Source: Chromera velia
Taxonomy: Eukaryota > Sar > Chromeraceae
DNA: 54,709 nucleotides
NCBI GenBank assembly: GCA_018398765.1
Contig: JAHBMJ010000973.1
Coordinates: 64,108-118,816 of the forward strand
Reading direction: 5' to 3'
Shown: piece by piece, positions 11,873 through 24,400 of the stretch
How positions within the stretch are numbered: the first letter of the stretch is position 1
Layout of the letters: each line of letters opens with the position of its first letter
Program-made: the position numbers and the translations under genes
Notes under the pieces: model-generated
Seen by the model: only the letters and a program-made list of their open reading frames with translations
Database searches by the model: none
Told to the model about the DNA's origin: nothing

Positions 11873-12746
11873 CTGTAGGACATCGGCAGAGTTTCAGAAG
11901 TGACGACAATACGTCGATTGTCAGCTTGATTGCTTCGTTTATAGGCCGAAAGCTAGAGATGTACGTATATATATACACACTGTGCATGTCTGTATTAAAC
12001 AGCGTACATAGTATTTTTTTTTTTCAAAATAAAAAAAACGTATATATATTTTTGCATCTGTATATCGCTTGTCCCTATTTTTACGTGCCCCCCAATCCTT
12101 TGACGAATCATCGCGCTCGCACGGAGCTCACACCTGGCATTATACGCCTTATATATAGCCGCATGGCATGCACACACATCTTAATTGCATGTTTGTTCTA
12201 GCTTATTCTACCTATCAATTTCTGGCTCTTTTTTGTCTCCTCGTTGATGCTCCTTGTCCTTACTTGTCGTCGATTAAAGGATGATTAATTGAGGGTTGGG
12301 TGTGCATGCTACAAAAACTAGCTCATAAATTATACTACGTGTATATCAACTTCTCTCCTCAAGATTCTCCTCAAAAGCAAAAGGGTTTAATAAGAATACT
12401 TTTAAACTAAACGGCCTCCGGCTAGCTTACAGTAGCCTTGCATACAAAATTTGAAGTTCCATCTTCTTGTACTTTATTCGTTACATAGGAAAATTCTAAA
12501 AATTAGGTATAAAAAATTGGGAGTTCTATAATTTTTTATATCCAATCCAATGAACTCCATCAAAATCCTCTATCAGAATTAAATCCCACTATCCTAACCG
12601 GATTTAATTTTAAGATTGAAGCGTGATACATTTGTTGTAGAGAATCTTTTGGACATTGAAGAAGATTAATAGTTGATAATTTGATTGAACATTTGGTGTA
12701 TATCATGTATATAGCTTAACATACAGCTTCTCCTTACTTTTCACTC
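11873..12746. other. intergenic spacer between two minus-strand genes, AT-rich
   Basis: Between the 5' side of the membrane protein gene and the stop of the glycosyltransferase gene. It holds a minus-strand TATA-like site near 12150 and AT-rich DNA from about 12200. A first exon of the membrane protein gene probably lies in its left half, but I could not fix one. Confidence 0.5.
12149..12157 (-). promoter_or_regulatory. TATA-box-like element
   Basis: On the minus strand the sequence reads GGCTATATATAAGGCG, a good TATA box. It sits about 440 nt upstream of the first firm exon of the membrane protein gene. The implied transcription start near 12120 leaves room for an unplaced first exon. Confidence 0.4.
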
Positions 12747-15700
12747 TCAAAAAACATTTGTATCTCTTGATCCAATTTTCCATTCCGACTCACTAGACGT
12801 ATCTGACTCGTACATCGAAGCAGCAAACCAAAGAGCTGCCATTAGGTGACTTTTCTCTAAACCTGCATGCCTTAAGGCGCCCTGGATCACCCGGACGTAG
12901 CACCTGTCTTTCTCCTCTCTACGGAAGGGAAACAAACCCTCGACCTGGACCGAACTTTCTTGCCTTCCATCCCCCACTGCTCGTTCCACCGCTCCTCTCG
13001 CAGGCACCAACGCCAACTGCCCCCGAAGAGCTGCAGCAGCGTGTGCCTCCCACTCATCACACCCCAACGCACTCTTTTCTGAAAAAAGCGAAACGGCCTC
13101 GCGTCTGTAGCATCCGTTGAACCCCCCCAACGCATTCACAAAGGGGAACAATTCTGGGGCCGGACCGAGGAACAGCCTCCTTTCAATCCTCCCGCCTTCA
13201 TCTCCCTTCGTATCGACCTCCATGTCCAAAAAAGACGTCAAGGCACTCACCTCAGGGTTCCTTTCCGCCGCTGTTCTGTACATGGACAGTGCACGCGCAT
13301 CCATTTCTTCAGAGGCTCTCAGAAAAGTCAAGAGCTCGCTGTCTGCCTGCAAAGAGGCGAACGCCAGCTTCCGTGCCTCAAAGAGGACGTCAGACGATGC
13401 ATCTGCCCGGGCAGATACTGCCAGGCAGTCACAAGAGAACTTCAAATTTCCAGAGAACCTAGAACCGGGTTCACTCCCCTCCCCTCCCTTCAAATTGGAC
13501 CGCATGTTTTCGGACTGAGACTCGGCTGACACTGCTCTGCATGCTGTCGTCTCTGCTTTGACACAAGGTACTGAAGCAGGGCACAGAGAGAGCAGCAACA
13601 ACCGTACAGAGATGTCGGGCAATTGCAAGCGGGCATTTTCTTCTGACATGCGCTGTGCTGCTGCTGTCACAGAGCGTGCGGCATCAGGCAGACGTGTGAT
13701 GTCCGTCTGTCTGCAGAAGAGTACTGCAACAGTGAAGTGCGTCACATTTCGCTCTACTGCTTTCCCCCCTGTTTCATCCTCCGGCCTCTTCCCCATTCTC
13801 TGCAAATGCCAAGCCTTCCACAATCGCACAACCTCGCCAAGCTCAGGTACGGCGGCAGCCGAGGTTCCTCCTTCTGCCTCTGCTGTCTGATGCAGCTGCT
13901 GCTCTGTCGAGTGGGTAGCTGCGGAGTCTGGAGGTGATTGCTGAGAGGAAGGGTGGGACGGGAGGGCAGGGGAAGACGACAATGGAGCCCTGAGTAGGGC
14001 CCCTTTTTTCATTCTCTCTGCAAGAAGGTCTGCGAGGGATTCTTTCTGGAGAGAGAAGAACCGAAGAGGCGGTTCCACTGAATCTCTCCAACTCACTGGG
14101 GGAGAGGCAGACGAAGAGAGCGGCAGAGACGCGTTTCTTTCCCCCCCTTCCCCAAGGTTCTCTTCCCTCAAAAGTCCCAGAGCCTCTTTGTGTGCGGGAA
14201 TGTTGGAGAGGACGAAGTCAACATCTGTTTGCAGAACGTCATACAACGCAAAGGACATGCACTCAGTGAAAGATGGAAGGACGACAACTGCGGAGGGACC
14301 TGCACTGACAAACAATTCCGTCACCCCACGCGTGTTCAATTTTTCTCGGAGCACTACATCTTCCCCCCCAACCGACCGCACTGCCGCCCTCAAACTCTTC
14401 ATCTCCCTCCGAATTTCGGGCTCATTGTTCTGTAAGGGACCGACCACAGTCACCTTCAGGCCGTCAAAACGGACGCCCTCAGTTTGACTCAACAACAAAA
14501 TCGCGTCTCGAAACAGGAAAAAACCCTTCCCAAAATTTAACTTTCCGTAGAAGATGATCTCACGCAGCTTCACCCTCTCTGTCCCCGCATCTGCTTCTCT
14601 TTCCTCACCTCCCTGCGCGCCATCCCCCCCCCTCCTGCTGCGTGAGGCGACAACTTCTGCCAGGTCTTGGGGCAATTTGTGGACCACGTTGGGGATGAAG
14701 CTGCGATCACCCGGCATCGTCCTGCAGAGGGGGGACGGGGGAGAAACACAGAGGGACGTGAGATGCATCCAAGTTCTCTGTATCAAATCCACATGCATAT
14801 ACGAAAACTACAATCAGATAATTCAGTGGACACGTCCGGCGGGAAGACAGAGAGACGAAGAGAGAGAAGGGGGGAAGGACACACACACACACACAGAGGG
14901 GGGAGCGGCGGGGCGGGCGGAGTGAGGGAGAACGAGACTGCCCAATCTGCACTTTCATTTCTCACCATGTAGGGGGTAGACCCTTTAGGTTGGACGGGCT
15001 CAACGCCACGACGGAGTCTGCTGATGCGAAAGCGAGTCTTTCTTGGGCCATCCAGGCCAATTCGTAGGCGTGTGCTACGTGCCACATCTCCCGGTGGATG
15101 AAGAAGAGGCAACAGTGGACTTGCAGATTCAAATGAGGGGGGGGGGCGGTCTGTGCCTGTCCCTTTTCCTCTAAGTTCCTCTGTGGACTCGTCAGCAGCC
15201 CCGCCTTCTTTGCAGCCCCCAAATAAAACCCCGTCCCTCTATAGTCGTGCGTATGGATCAGACTGCACACACCGGGGTGAGCAAGCACCCAGTCAAGCAA
15301 AGCCATTGCAGGTTTGGTGGAATGGAATCCCACCCACTCTGGGCGGTCAGCAAAGATCGGAACCACACGTCCTTTCAGGAGGGCGGGTGCTCCAGGGATG
15401 GTGCAGGCTGGGTCGAGGTCAGTACCAAAAGGAAAATCGTGTCGGTCCATTGTCAGGCCCAAAATTAAAATTTCAAATTTTTCCTTTGCCAGTTCGACAG
15501 CTTGGGAGAGGAAGGCACGTCCGAGCCCCCCCGTCCACACAGAGGCGCACCCCACCTCCTCAGTGGCAAAGCAGACGCACTGCACCCCCGGCTCCGCACA
15601 ACGGCGCACGGCTTCGGTGTCAGCTACCGTCATCAGGTGGAGCGGCGTGACATGGCTTCTTCGATTCCACACTGCTCCGAACAGCAGCCAGAGAAGCACC

Positions 15701-15861
15701 GCCACAAAGGATACACACAGGCAAATCTGAGGCCATGTACGAGACAGAAAAGGCTGCGCGAATTGAAGAAAAGAGACACACAATACATGGAGGGCTTTCG
15801 AGTTGCGTCGCCCAAGCCAGTGCGTGACTTTCTCACGACATCCAGACACTCGTCTGCTCAT
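12747..15861 (-). CDS. type II membrane glycosyltransferase, GT4-like plus GT2-like domains
   Basis: Two exons, 15861-14966 and 14721-12747, joined TG|G across a 244-nt intron (donor ATG|gtgaga, acceptor ccctctgcag). Together they give 956 residues. A single membrane helix lies at residues 45-65, so the topology fits a Golgi or ER luminal enzyme. The next 250 residues resemble the N-terminal Rossmann fold of glycogen/starch synthase and GT4 enzymes: VWTGGLGRAF is the likely sugar-nucleotide loop and IHTHDYRG the His-Asp motif. After the intron comes IPNVVHKLP, then EIIFYGKLNFGKGF and VLPSFTECMSF, the usual GT4 nucleotide-sugar site. The last 350 residues look like a divergent GT2 or GT-A domain, with GGFNGCYRREAV followed by CDEWEAHAAAAL. 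Donor and acceptor sugars cannot be predicted. Confidence 0.7.
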
Positions 15862-16190
15862 TGCACCCCCAAGCCAGGCAAGTTTCCTCAGCCGTTTCCC
15901 TCTCCTTGTGGATCAGGACTGATGAACCTACCACAACCGTCTCTTTTCAGATATGTTCTTGATATATATATTACGAAGACCAGCGAAGGTTTGGTAAGAG
16001 ATACTGTGACCGACGCTTCGAGATGGACACGTATGGACCGAGCTTGTAGGCTGCTTATACACGCTCATGCTAGTATTAATACAACTTTCAAAGATTTTCC
16101 AAGTCCTGGAAGCTCACAAAGCTTCCCTCACAGTTGCTATCGAAGGAGACGGTCTACATCGGTATACGCAGAGATACGCAGAGTGCATGT

Positions 16191-16312
16191 TCGACGCGGG
16201 CCGGGGGCCCGGCCGGACGGCCCGCCGGCCGGGGTGCATGACCTTTTGCGCGTGCACGCGTCGGGGCCCGGTCTACCCGAGCTAGCCATCGGCCGCGCAA
16301 TGCCGCGCATGC
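16191..16312. promoter_or_regulatory. GC-rich block in a divergent promoter
   Basis: About 120 bp of extreme GC content, rich in CpG and CCGGCC palindromes and flanked by TGCATG words. It lies between the minus-strand glycosyltransferase start (15861) and the plus-strand RING gene start (16560), a 700-bp divergent intergenic region. Similar blocks occur at 41108 and 51586. A promoter role is inferred from position only. Confidence 0.45.
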
Positions 16313-16559
16313 ACAGCTTTCCACACGAGCAAGAGCTAGGTTTGATTCAGTTCAATCCGGCAGTGTTCAATGATGTCACCGTGATGTTGAAGCCGTCCTG
16401 TTTGACCATACTCTTACTTCATGTCTCTGCACTCTGTTTTCTAGCTCGTGTCCATGAACACTTCTTTTCTTCTGCAAACGCACACCTCTGAAGTTCATCA
16501 GTTTGCCATCTGTTGCTTGATCGTCTGACTGTCTGACCTTCATTTGATTCTGTCTGCTG

Positions 16560-19500
16560 ATGCCTGGATACATCGACTCTCTCTTTGTGGACCCCCCGGG
16601 TCTGCAAAGCATCCTGCGCTGTTCGTTATGTGATCGTGTCATGAAAGACCCCCGGCAGTGCCCGTACAACGAATCTCACCTCTTCTGCCGGGACTGTGCA
16701 ATGTCAGTCAACAACTCAGACAACCCCGCTCGTCTGCGTGTCTTGCTTGCATCCGCACAGACAACAAGCTCATACATGTTCTCACCTTCTTCTATTTGCA
16801 GGTCATATCTTCGCGTGCATGGGTGCTGTCCTTTCGACTCCCGCACCCTTCCTCTTCACAAACTCGTGAGGAACGGGAGGATCGAGCAGGCCATCAACGA
16901 ACTGGAGGTGAAGCCTGTGATGGACAGGACAGACCTCACACTTGGAGAGTACATCCTGCTGGTCGAAAAGTTCTGTACCTGTCCGAAGGAAAAAAGGGAG
17001 AAACTAGAGGGGGGGGAGCCTTACACGCAGCTGGCTGTCCAGTCTCTGTCACCGACCAAAAGGTCTTACCTTACTCTCCCCCCTCCCAGACTTTCACCCA
17101 CAGCCACCACCTGTCTCTCCCCCGAGACCTCATCTCCCTCCCCAGTCTCCAAGCGCTCCCCTCCAAAGACAAACATCGACGTCACCGTACGGGTTCCCGC
17201 TGGCCGCCCGCCTTCAAAGCAGTCGGAGGGGAATGAGATGGGAACTCTGGTAGAGGAGGGGGAGGTGGAGGAAGAGGAAGGGGGGGAGGTGCCCGTCACT
17301 ACAGCTCCAGACCTAACCGTTGTAGGGACCGGAATGCCAATCCACCCAACACCCTCAACAGACCAGAGAGGCCCTCCCATTGGATCTGGGAAGGGTGCAG
17401 AGAGACAAGGGGGCAGCAGACCGCCATCAGCGAAGAAGAACCAAAACCGGAACGCTCCAACTTCAGACGGATTCTCTGCTCAGAATGCCCATGCAGACAT
17501 GCGAGCTCTCTTGGCTGCCTCAGGTGACTCCCACGCGGAGCATTTACTCTCTCTCATCGGAGGAGGAGCAGGCGACCTTCTGGGGGGGGATTCACCTCTG
17601 ATAGACGGGGGCCTGCCGTCTCCTTACCCGCATGAAAATGCGGTTCTGCTCCAAATCCTTCAGGCACAACAACGCCAGCTTCTCCAGCAAGCGGGTGGGA
17701 GAGCAGCAGGAGACCCGGAGGGACATTCTGAGGAGGAGAGACAGATGACTCCCCTGTTTGGGGCCTCTTTGCCGCCTCTCGGAGGGTTCGGAGCTTATGC
17801 AGCGAGGGCAACTGATCAGGCAGCCCTCATCACAGAGGCCCTTCGGTTCTCTCTCCGATTGCAGGTGCGCACTTTAGTCTTTTTTTGTCGCCTGTTTCCC
17901 GTTCTCCATTCGTTCATCACCTGTTTATCGATATGGAATCGTTCGTTCGTTCGTTCTTTCCCCCCCCACCCATGATCTCATCCCTTTATTCATTGATTCT
18001 CTCCTGCCCATCCCAGCATTTCTTCTTCTCTTTGCGAGCCGTCCTGGAGTTCTCATGCCTTGCCCTTTTCATTTGCCACTCTGCAGAGGGGCTTGGTGAA
18101 GCAGATAGTTCGGGCAAGCGGAACTGGAGGGTTCCCGATGACTGTAGGGGCAGGGGAGCTCTCTGCTGCTTTGAACGGGGTTACCCTACAGCAGCCTGAC
18201 AGGCAACATGAGGAACCTCAGCAGGGACAGGCAGGGACAACGGGAAAGGGGGGGAAAGGGAAGAAAAAGAGCAAGAAGGGAGGAAGGAAAAGGGAAGAGA
18301 AGGAGACCCTAACTTTCGTCACTCGGCAGGGCCTCTCGGTGTCTGCCCTGGGCTCCCTCTCGTGGATCGAGGCAGAAATGCCAGTCGGGACCAAAAATGC
18401 GAAAATGCCGGTGCCTCCCACAGCTCTCATTCACGTCCCACCAGAGGGCCTCGCAGTTCTCTTGGATGCACAGGTGAGGGCGGGGGGAAGAAAAACAGAG
18501 TGTGTGTAGATACAAATGCAAAGTTACTAGAGCAAGTGTGACTCCCTTTGAACACGCTGTTCCCCTGTCCTGCCTTTACTGCCCTGCTTCTTTTCCCCTC
18601 CCGTCTGCAAATCGAATTTCTCTCTCGGGAAATTCTTTCTGCATTTTTCTCAGTTCATTCATTTTGCCTCTGAATTTGCCTGGAACGAGATTACCGCTGC
18701 TCGGCACCGCAGTGGACCTCTCTTGTCTTCTGATCTTTTCTACCCACCTAAACTGTGTCTTCTTCTCTTTGGTGTCCGCTCAACTTTCTGATGCATGATG
18801 CTCTTCTCTTCTCTTCTTTCCCAGGTCAAAGCGGAGAAGCGGAGGGCAAAGCGAGATTGGGAGAGAACACGCATGGCTAGAGAGGAAGTGGCAAAGAGGG
18901 CAGCCCAACTTATCTCTCTGTTGAATAGGAAGGACAGTACAAACAGCGTCGGAAGCCGTGCAGGGGGGGGAAAGGGGGGGGAGGAAGAAGGAGACTTAGG
19001 GACATCTCTGGAGGGCTTCGAGGAGACGGGAGACGAGGACGAGGAGGAGGAGGAGACTGAGGATGACGAGGAGGGTGGAGAGGAATTGACGTATGAAGAA
19101 AATTTGAAGATCCTGAAGACTGCGCGTTTGGCTCTCGAAAGACTTGAAAAGGCTGAGAGAGACGAGGGGACAGGGGGAAAATCCCACATGAGTCCTACAG
19201 CCCCCTCCATGTCATCTGATCATGAACACCTGTGCAACCAGGTCCGTATTTTCGTTGTTCCTGTATCGGTTCTTCTTGCTTTTAGTCTGTATGTTGTTTC
19301 ATCGCTCCCCCCTTGCTTCTTCCCTTTACTCGCATAGTGCCGCACTCGCAGGGTCGATCTGCTTCAGATGAGAGCGGAATACGTTTCCTTGATGGACACA
19401 CTTCTTGGTCTCCGTTTTTTGCTACGAATGTGCGTCCGCCCCTGTAGATCAGCTCTACGTCACTGCATGAGCTCATGCAAACTCCATCTCCATGCAGGTG

Positions 19501-21442
19501 GTTCCCCTGGCGTCGCTTGAAGCCTACGCAATGGGAGAGGGTGAAGAAGACGACGACTCCTCTCCCTCCAACGGGGAGGGGGGGAAGGCACTCGAGGACA
19601 TCCTCCCTCCCAAGGGGCCGCAGAGGACCCAGGAAAATGCCGGGGCCCGTGAGAGAGTCAAGAACGCAAAAACACAAGTGAGTGGGTCGTCATCCTCCCA
19701 CTTCTGCCCCATTTGCAAAGCTCGGCCTTCTTGTTTGGACTGTTTGTTCGTGTGCTTCATTCTGCTTTACCCTCTTCTTCTCTTGTTCGTGTGCTTCATT
19801 CTGCTTTACCCTCTTCTTCTCTTGTTCGTGTGCTTCATTCTGCTTTACCCTCTTCTTCTCTTGTTCGTGTGCTTCATTCTGCTTTACCCTCTTCTTCTCT
19901 TGTTCGTGTGCTTCATTCTGCTTTACCCTCTTCTTCTCTTGTTCGTGTGCTTCATTCTGCTTTACCCTCTTCTTCTCTTGTTCGTGTGCTTCATTCTGCT
20001 TTACCCTCTTCTTCTCTTGTTCGTGTGCTTCATTCTGCTTTACCCTCTTCTTCTCTTGATTCCGTCTCTTCCAGGAAAGCGAATACGTCCAGGGGCAGAC
20101 CGAGGTCATCTCCCCCCCAGAGAAACATGGTGGAGGCAGGGGTGGGGGAGCGAAGGCTTCGTTCAACGTGCGGACAGTCCTCGGCGCTTTTCCTGGGGAC
20201 CCTCCGACGTTTGAGGGAAAGAAAGACGATGGAGGAGACGACAGGAGACTCCTTTGTGAAGTCGACTATAATCCGGGTACGTGAGTTGATGGATGGTCGA
20301 CAGGGTACACAGGGACGCTACTTTTTGAAGAGATCCCAACTCTTTCCCGCCTTGTGTAGCCAAGAGAAAACTGCTGCTGCAGTGTGGCGACACATACAGA
20401 GAATTTGCTTTTGGGAAGCATGCAACAAGACAGCCACTTCCCCCAGAAGCATCAGTGAACCTCCCTCCCTGCCTGCCTGTTGATTTGCCTGTTTGCCTGT
20501 CTGTCTGTCTGTCTGTGTGCAGACACCCGACGACTTGTGGCTGCCTTCTCCTTGATGGGGGACCAACTTGACCTCTCCACTGTATGGCTTGCAACGAATC
20601 TGGAAGTCACGGGACAGGGGTACGGGGAGATCGTGGCAAGGGGGAAGCAAGGTCGGTCGGTTGAGAAAGAAGGAAAGAATTTGAATCAATCGAAAGACCT
20701 GCAGGTTGTACTCTCTTCCTTCCGTTCTCCTTGGCCTTTTCTCCCCATTCGAGCATCCCAGTCTGGCGGGGTACAGCTACAGACAGAGGTTGAGATTTCT
20801 CTCTGACACATGCAGGCACATCCTTCTCCCGCCATTGCTTGAACCCTGCCTGACTCGTCCTCCTCGAAATAAGTAATCTCTCTCTCTCTCTGCAGCGTCA
20901 AAAGAGAGAGGAAGCGTGAGCTCGGCAGCACCTTCACAGCTGTCGCAGCCAGTGAATGTCAGGGTCCGCAAAGGGGCGACTCCACATGGTAAGTCGGTAG
21001 ATAGATAAGTCAGGCTATTTAGATCAGTCCTTTCCTCGTTCTTTCCTTGCGTAGCCTTGGTTTTTCCAGCATACGCATTGTTTTCTTACTTTTTCTGCGT
21101 CTTCACTTGTGCTCTCTGCCTTTCCCTTAATCCATTCATATTGTCGCCCCACTTCTGCCCTTTCCGTTCTTTCTCCCCTTTCCGAACGTGCCTTCGGGCA
21201 TGAAGGGAAAAGCCCTACCTGTCGCCTCTTTTCTTGCATGTCCCCATTGTCTCTGTACTAAGAGAATGATCAAAATTTGTGTCAAAAAATTCAGGCTCGA
21301 ATCTGATCGCCTCTGAGGGCAAGCGCAAGCAGAAGGCACCGACTCACATCAGACAGCACTGGTCTCCCGAGACAGACACCGACAAGAGTGAGAAGGGCCC
21401 AATCGCCAGGCGACCTACAGGTAAGCGTCAGACAGAGACGGG

Positions 21443-21473
<31 letters not shown>

Positions 21474-24400
21474 CGCTTCAATAGGCTGTTCTATCCTTAT
21501 GAGACCAACCCTGTGAAACCTTTCCCTGGCTCCTTCAACTGGTTCTCTGTCCAAAAACTGGGAATACATGATCCTCTACAATTTCAGACCTGCTGCCCCA
21601 TCTGTGTCCTGTCTGACTTGGCCATGCACAGGAAGCTCCAATGAACAAACAACTGCTTCCTTCCTGCAGGTTGGCTTCCACCAGAGACCACGGCAACCTT
21701 GCACAAGCTAGACGAGGACGAAATAGCGAAGGATGCAAAGGGAAAAGGAGGAAAGAAGCAAAGGGGCGAGGTCAGGGTGGAGCAGTCTGCGGCATCCAAG
21801 GCCCCCAAGCCGAGGGTCAACAGAATTCTTACAGGTGGGTGATCTATCCGAACACAACACTTCATCAAGGCATTGCATGGCAAAAACCAAATCCACAAAA
21901 CTTCATCAAAGCATTGCATGGCATCAACCAAATCCACAAAACTTCATCAAGGCATTGCATGGCATAAACCAAATCCACAAAACTTCATCAAGGCATTGCA
22001 TGGCAAAAACCAAAATTTAATCCACAAAACTGCTGCCTTCTGCGTCCTTTTTCTGGTACATTTTGGCACAACCTCTTCCCGTACTTCTTCTTTCTTTTTG
22101 TTTGTCGACATTTTTGTGTATCTGTCTGCCTTTCCGTCTTTCTGTTTGCAGGTTGGGTGGCTCCTGTGAATCAAGAAGAGCTGATGGAGGAGGCCCGGTT
22201 CGAAGATACGAAACGGTCCTCTGGAATAGAGAAGGACGCAGAAGGAGGTGAGTGCCTTGATTTGTTTTTCTTCTGCTTTCGAAGGGGAACACATAATTGG
22301 TATAGTCGCCCTACTAGATGGAATGTGTGCGGGTCGGAGATTGGAGGTCTTTCTCTTTCGTTGGGAACCTCACTCATTCCAGAAACGGCCCTCCCACCCT
22401 ACCCCCATGCACTCACTGATCACACTTCCTCTCTCCCTGAATCCCTCCTCTCTGAATGAGTGCAGCCGAGCGACACGCGCACATTTCAGTTGCCGCCCTA
22501 AAGCCTGAGAAGGGAAAGGTGGCCCGACGTCCCACCGGCTTTGTCCGAGGTCCCCCTCCACCAGTGGAGGAAGACGAAGACGATGAGGAAGAGCCTTCAC
22601 GAGGGAATCCGAAGGGGGCAGCATCCTTTGCCACTGGGACAAAAAGTGGGGGAGGGAAAGTCACCCGACGTCCCACGGGGTTTGTCCGGGGTCCCATTCC
22701 AACGGATGACGATGATGAAGATGAGGACGAAGAAGAAGAGGGGGGGCCTCGCGGAGCCACGAGCTTCGCAACGGGCACGAAGAGGGGGGGGGGGAAGGTA
22801 GCACGTAGACCCACCGGCTTTGTCCGTGGTCCCATTCCCACCGATGACGATGATGAAGACGAAGAAGAAGAGGAAGAGGGACCCCGTGGGGCAACATCAT
22901 TTGCCACAGGCACCAAGAGTGGGGGTGGAAAGGTTGCAAGACGCCCCACGGGTTTTGTGCGTGGTCCCATTCCGACCGACGACGACGATGAAGATGAGGA
23001 AGAGGATGAGGCGGCCGGGGGTGATGCAAAGGAGGTTCGTTCTCTTGTGTCTGACGCACGCACGATAGAGGATCTGAGAGACGAGGACCAGTCTGAGGTT
23101 TGGAACCCAAAAGAAGAAGGGACAGTCAGATTCACAGCCAAGTCTATGGACAGACCTCAGCACAAGGGACGAGTGAACAGACGGCCAACGGGATTCATCC
23201 ACGGAGTCCGACCCCCCAGTGCGATCGAGGAAGAGCTTGAGCCCCCAGAAGAAGCAAAGCAGCCTCCCGTTCCCGTTGCCCCCATCACCATTACACAAGA
23301 GAAGACGCGTCATTTGGATGTTCGACGAAAGAGCAACCAGAGTAGCGCCTCTGGAGTTTCCTCAATTCTCAGTAAGGGTGGAGGGAAGAAGATGAAGAAA
23401 AAGATGACACTCGCGTTCAGTGCAGACACACGAGAGGAGGACGGAGGCAAAGGCCCTCTCGTCTCTTTTCCCAAGGGATGGCGCAAGAGTGTCGCCAACG
23501 CGACCCCCGAGCAGTTGACGAAACTCCTCACAGGGGAGGCAGACCTCGAGGAATTGGGTCTCGCCGCCCCCCAGCAGGACGCCAACTCGAAGGCTGCGTC
23601 CTCTGGGGGCAAAGCAGGGACGGATGGTGGTCAGAAGAAGAAAGGTCATTCAGCCTGTCAGGCACAGTCAGCAAGACTAAGTGAACGTAGAGAGTTCAGA
23701 TGCTTGAAGAACCTTATTGCATCACGGCCGATGTCCTCGAAGAGTGAGCATCAAAATCCTTTTTCTATTCGACCAGTCGACATCTGCAAAGGAATACATT
23801 TTGAGCTGCGAACTGAAGAATTGTTCTTGAATGTTCACATATTTTTGTGTTCGGTGTGGCTGTTTTTTTCTTCATTGCTGCCTGCCACGTACAAATGTCG
23901 CTCCCGTCCCGCAAACGACATCAACTATTCTGTCTGCAGGTGGAGCCAGGGTTCAGATGGGTGAAGGGGTTGAGGAACCAAAGGGTGGAAAGGTCAAGAG
24001 ACGACCCACCGGTTTTGTGCGGGGTGCGCTGAGCAACTCTGCGAACGATGGGGACGACGAGGACGGTGAGACGGTCCACTACACGAATTCCGGCCCTCGA
24101 AACACGATGATGAGAACGCTTGAGAGCAACGACGAAATGACATTCAAAGTCAAACTCGCATCGGAGGACGGACGAAAGCGCACACTGGCCGCACAGCGTG
24201 GTGCCTCGGCAATCTCTGAGGCCTCCGCCAAAAGCGAGAAAACTGACGCTTCATCAGTCAGTGGCATTCTCCGACGGCCGTCCCGTAAGGCTGCTGCGAA
24301 GAAAAAGAAGGCGGGACTGACCTTCAGTGCCGACACACGGCAGGAGGACGGGGGCAAGGGCCCTCTGAACGCTTTCCCGAAAAATTGGAGAAAGAGCATT

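Noticed and set aside
19743..20058. CRISPR-like array
   Set aside because: Units are contiguous without spacers, lie in a spliceosomal intron, and the genome is eukaryotic.
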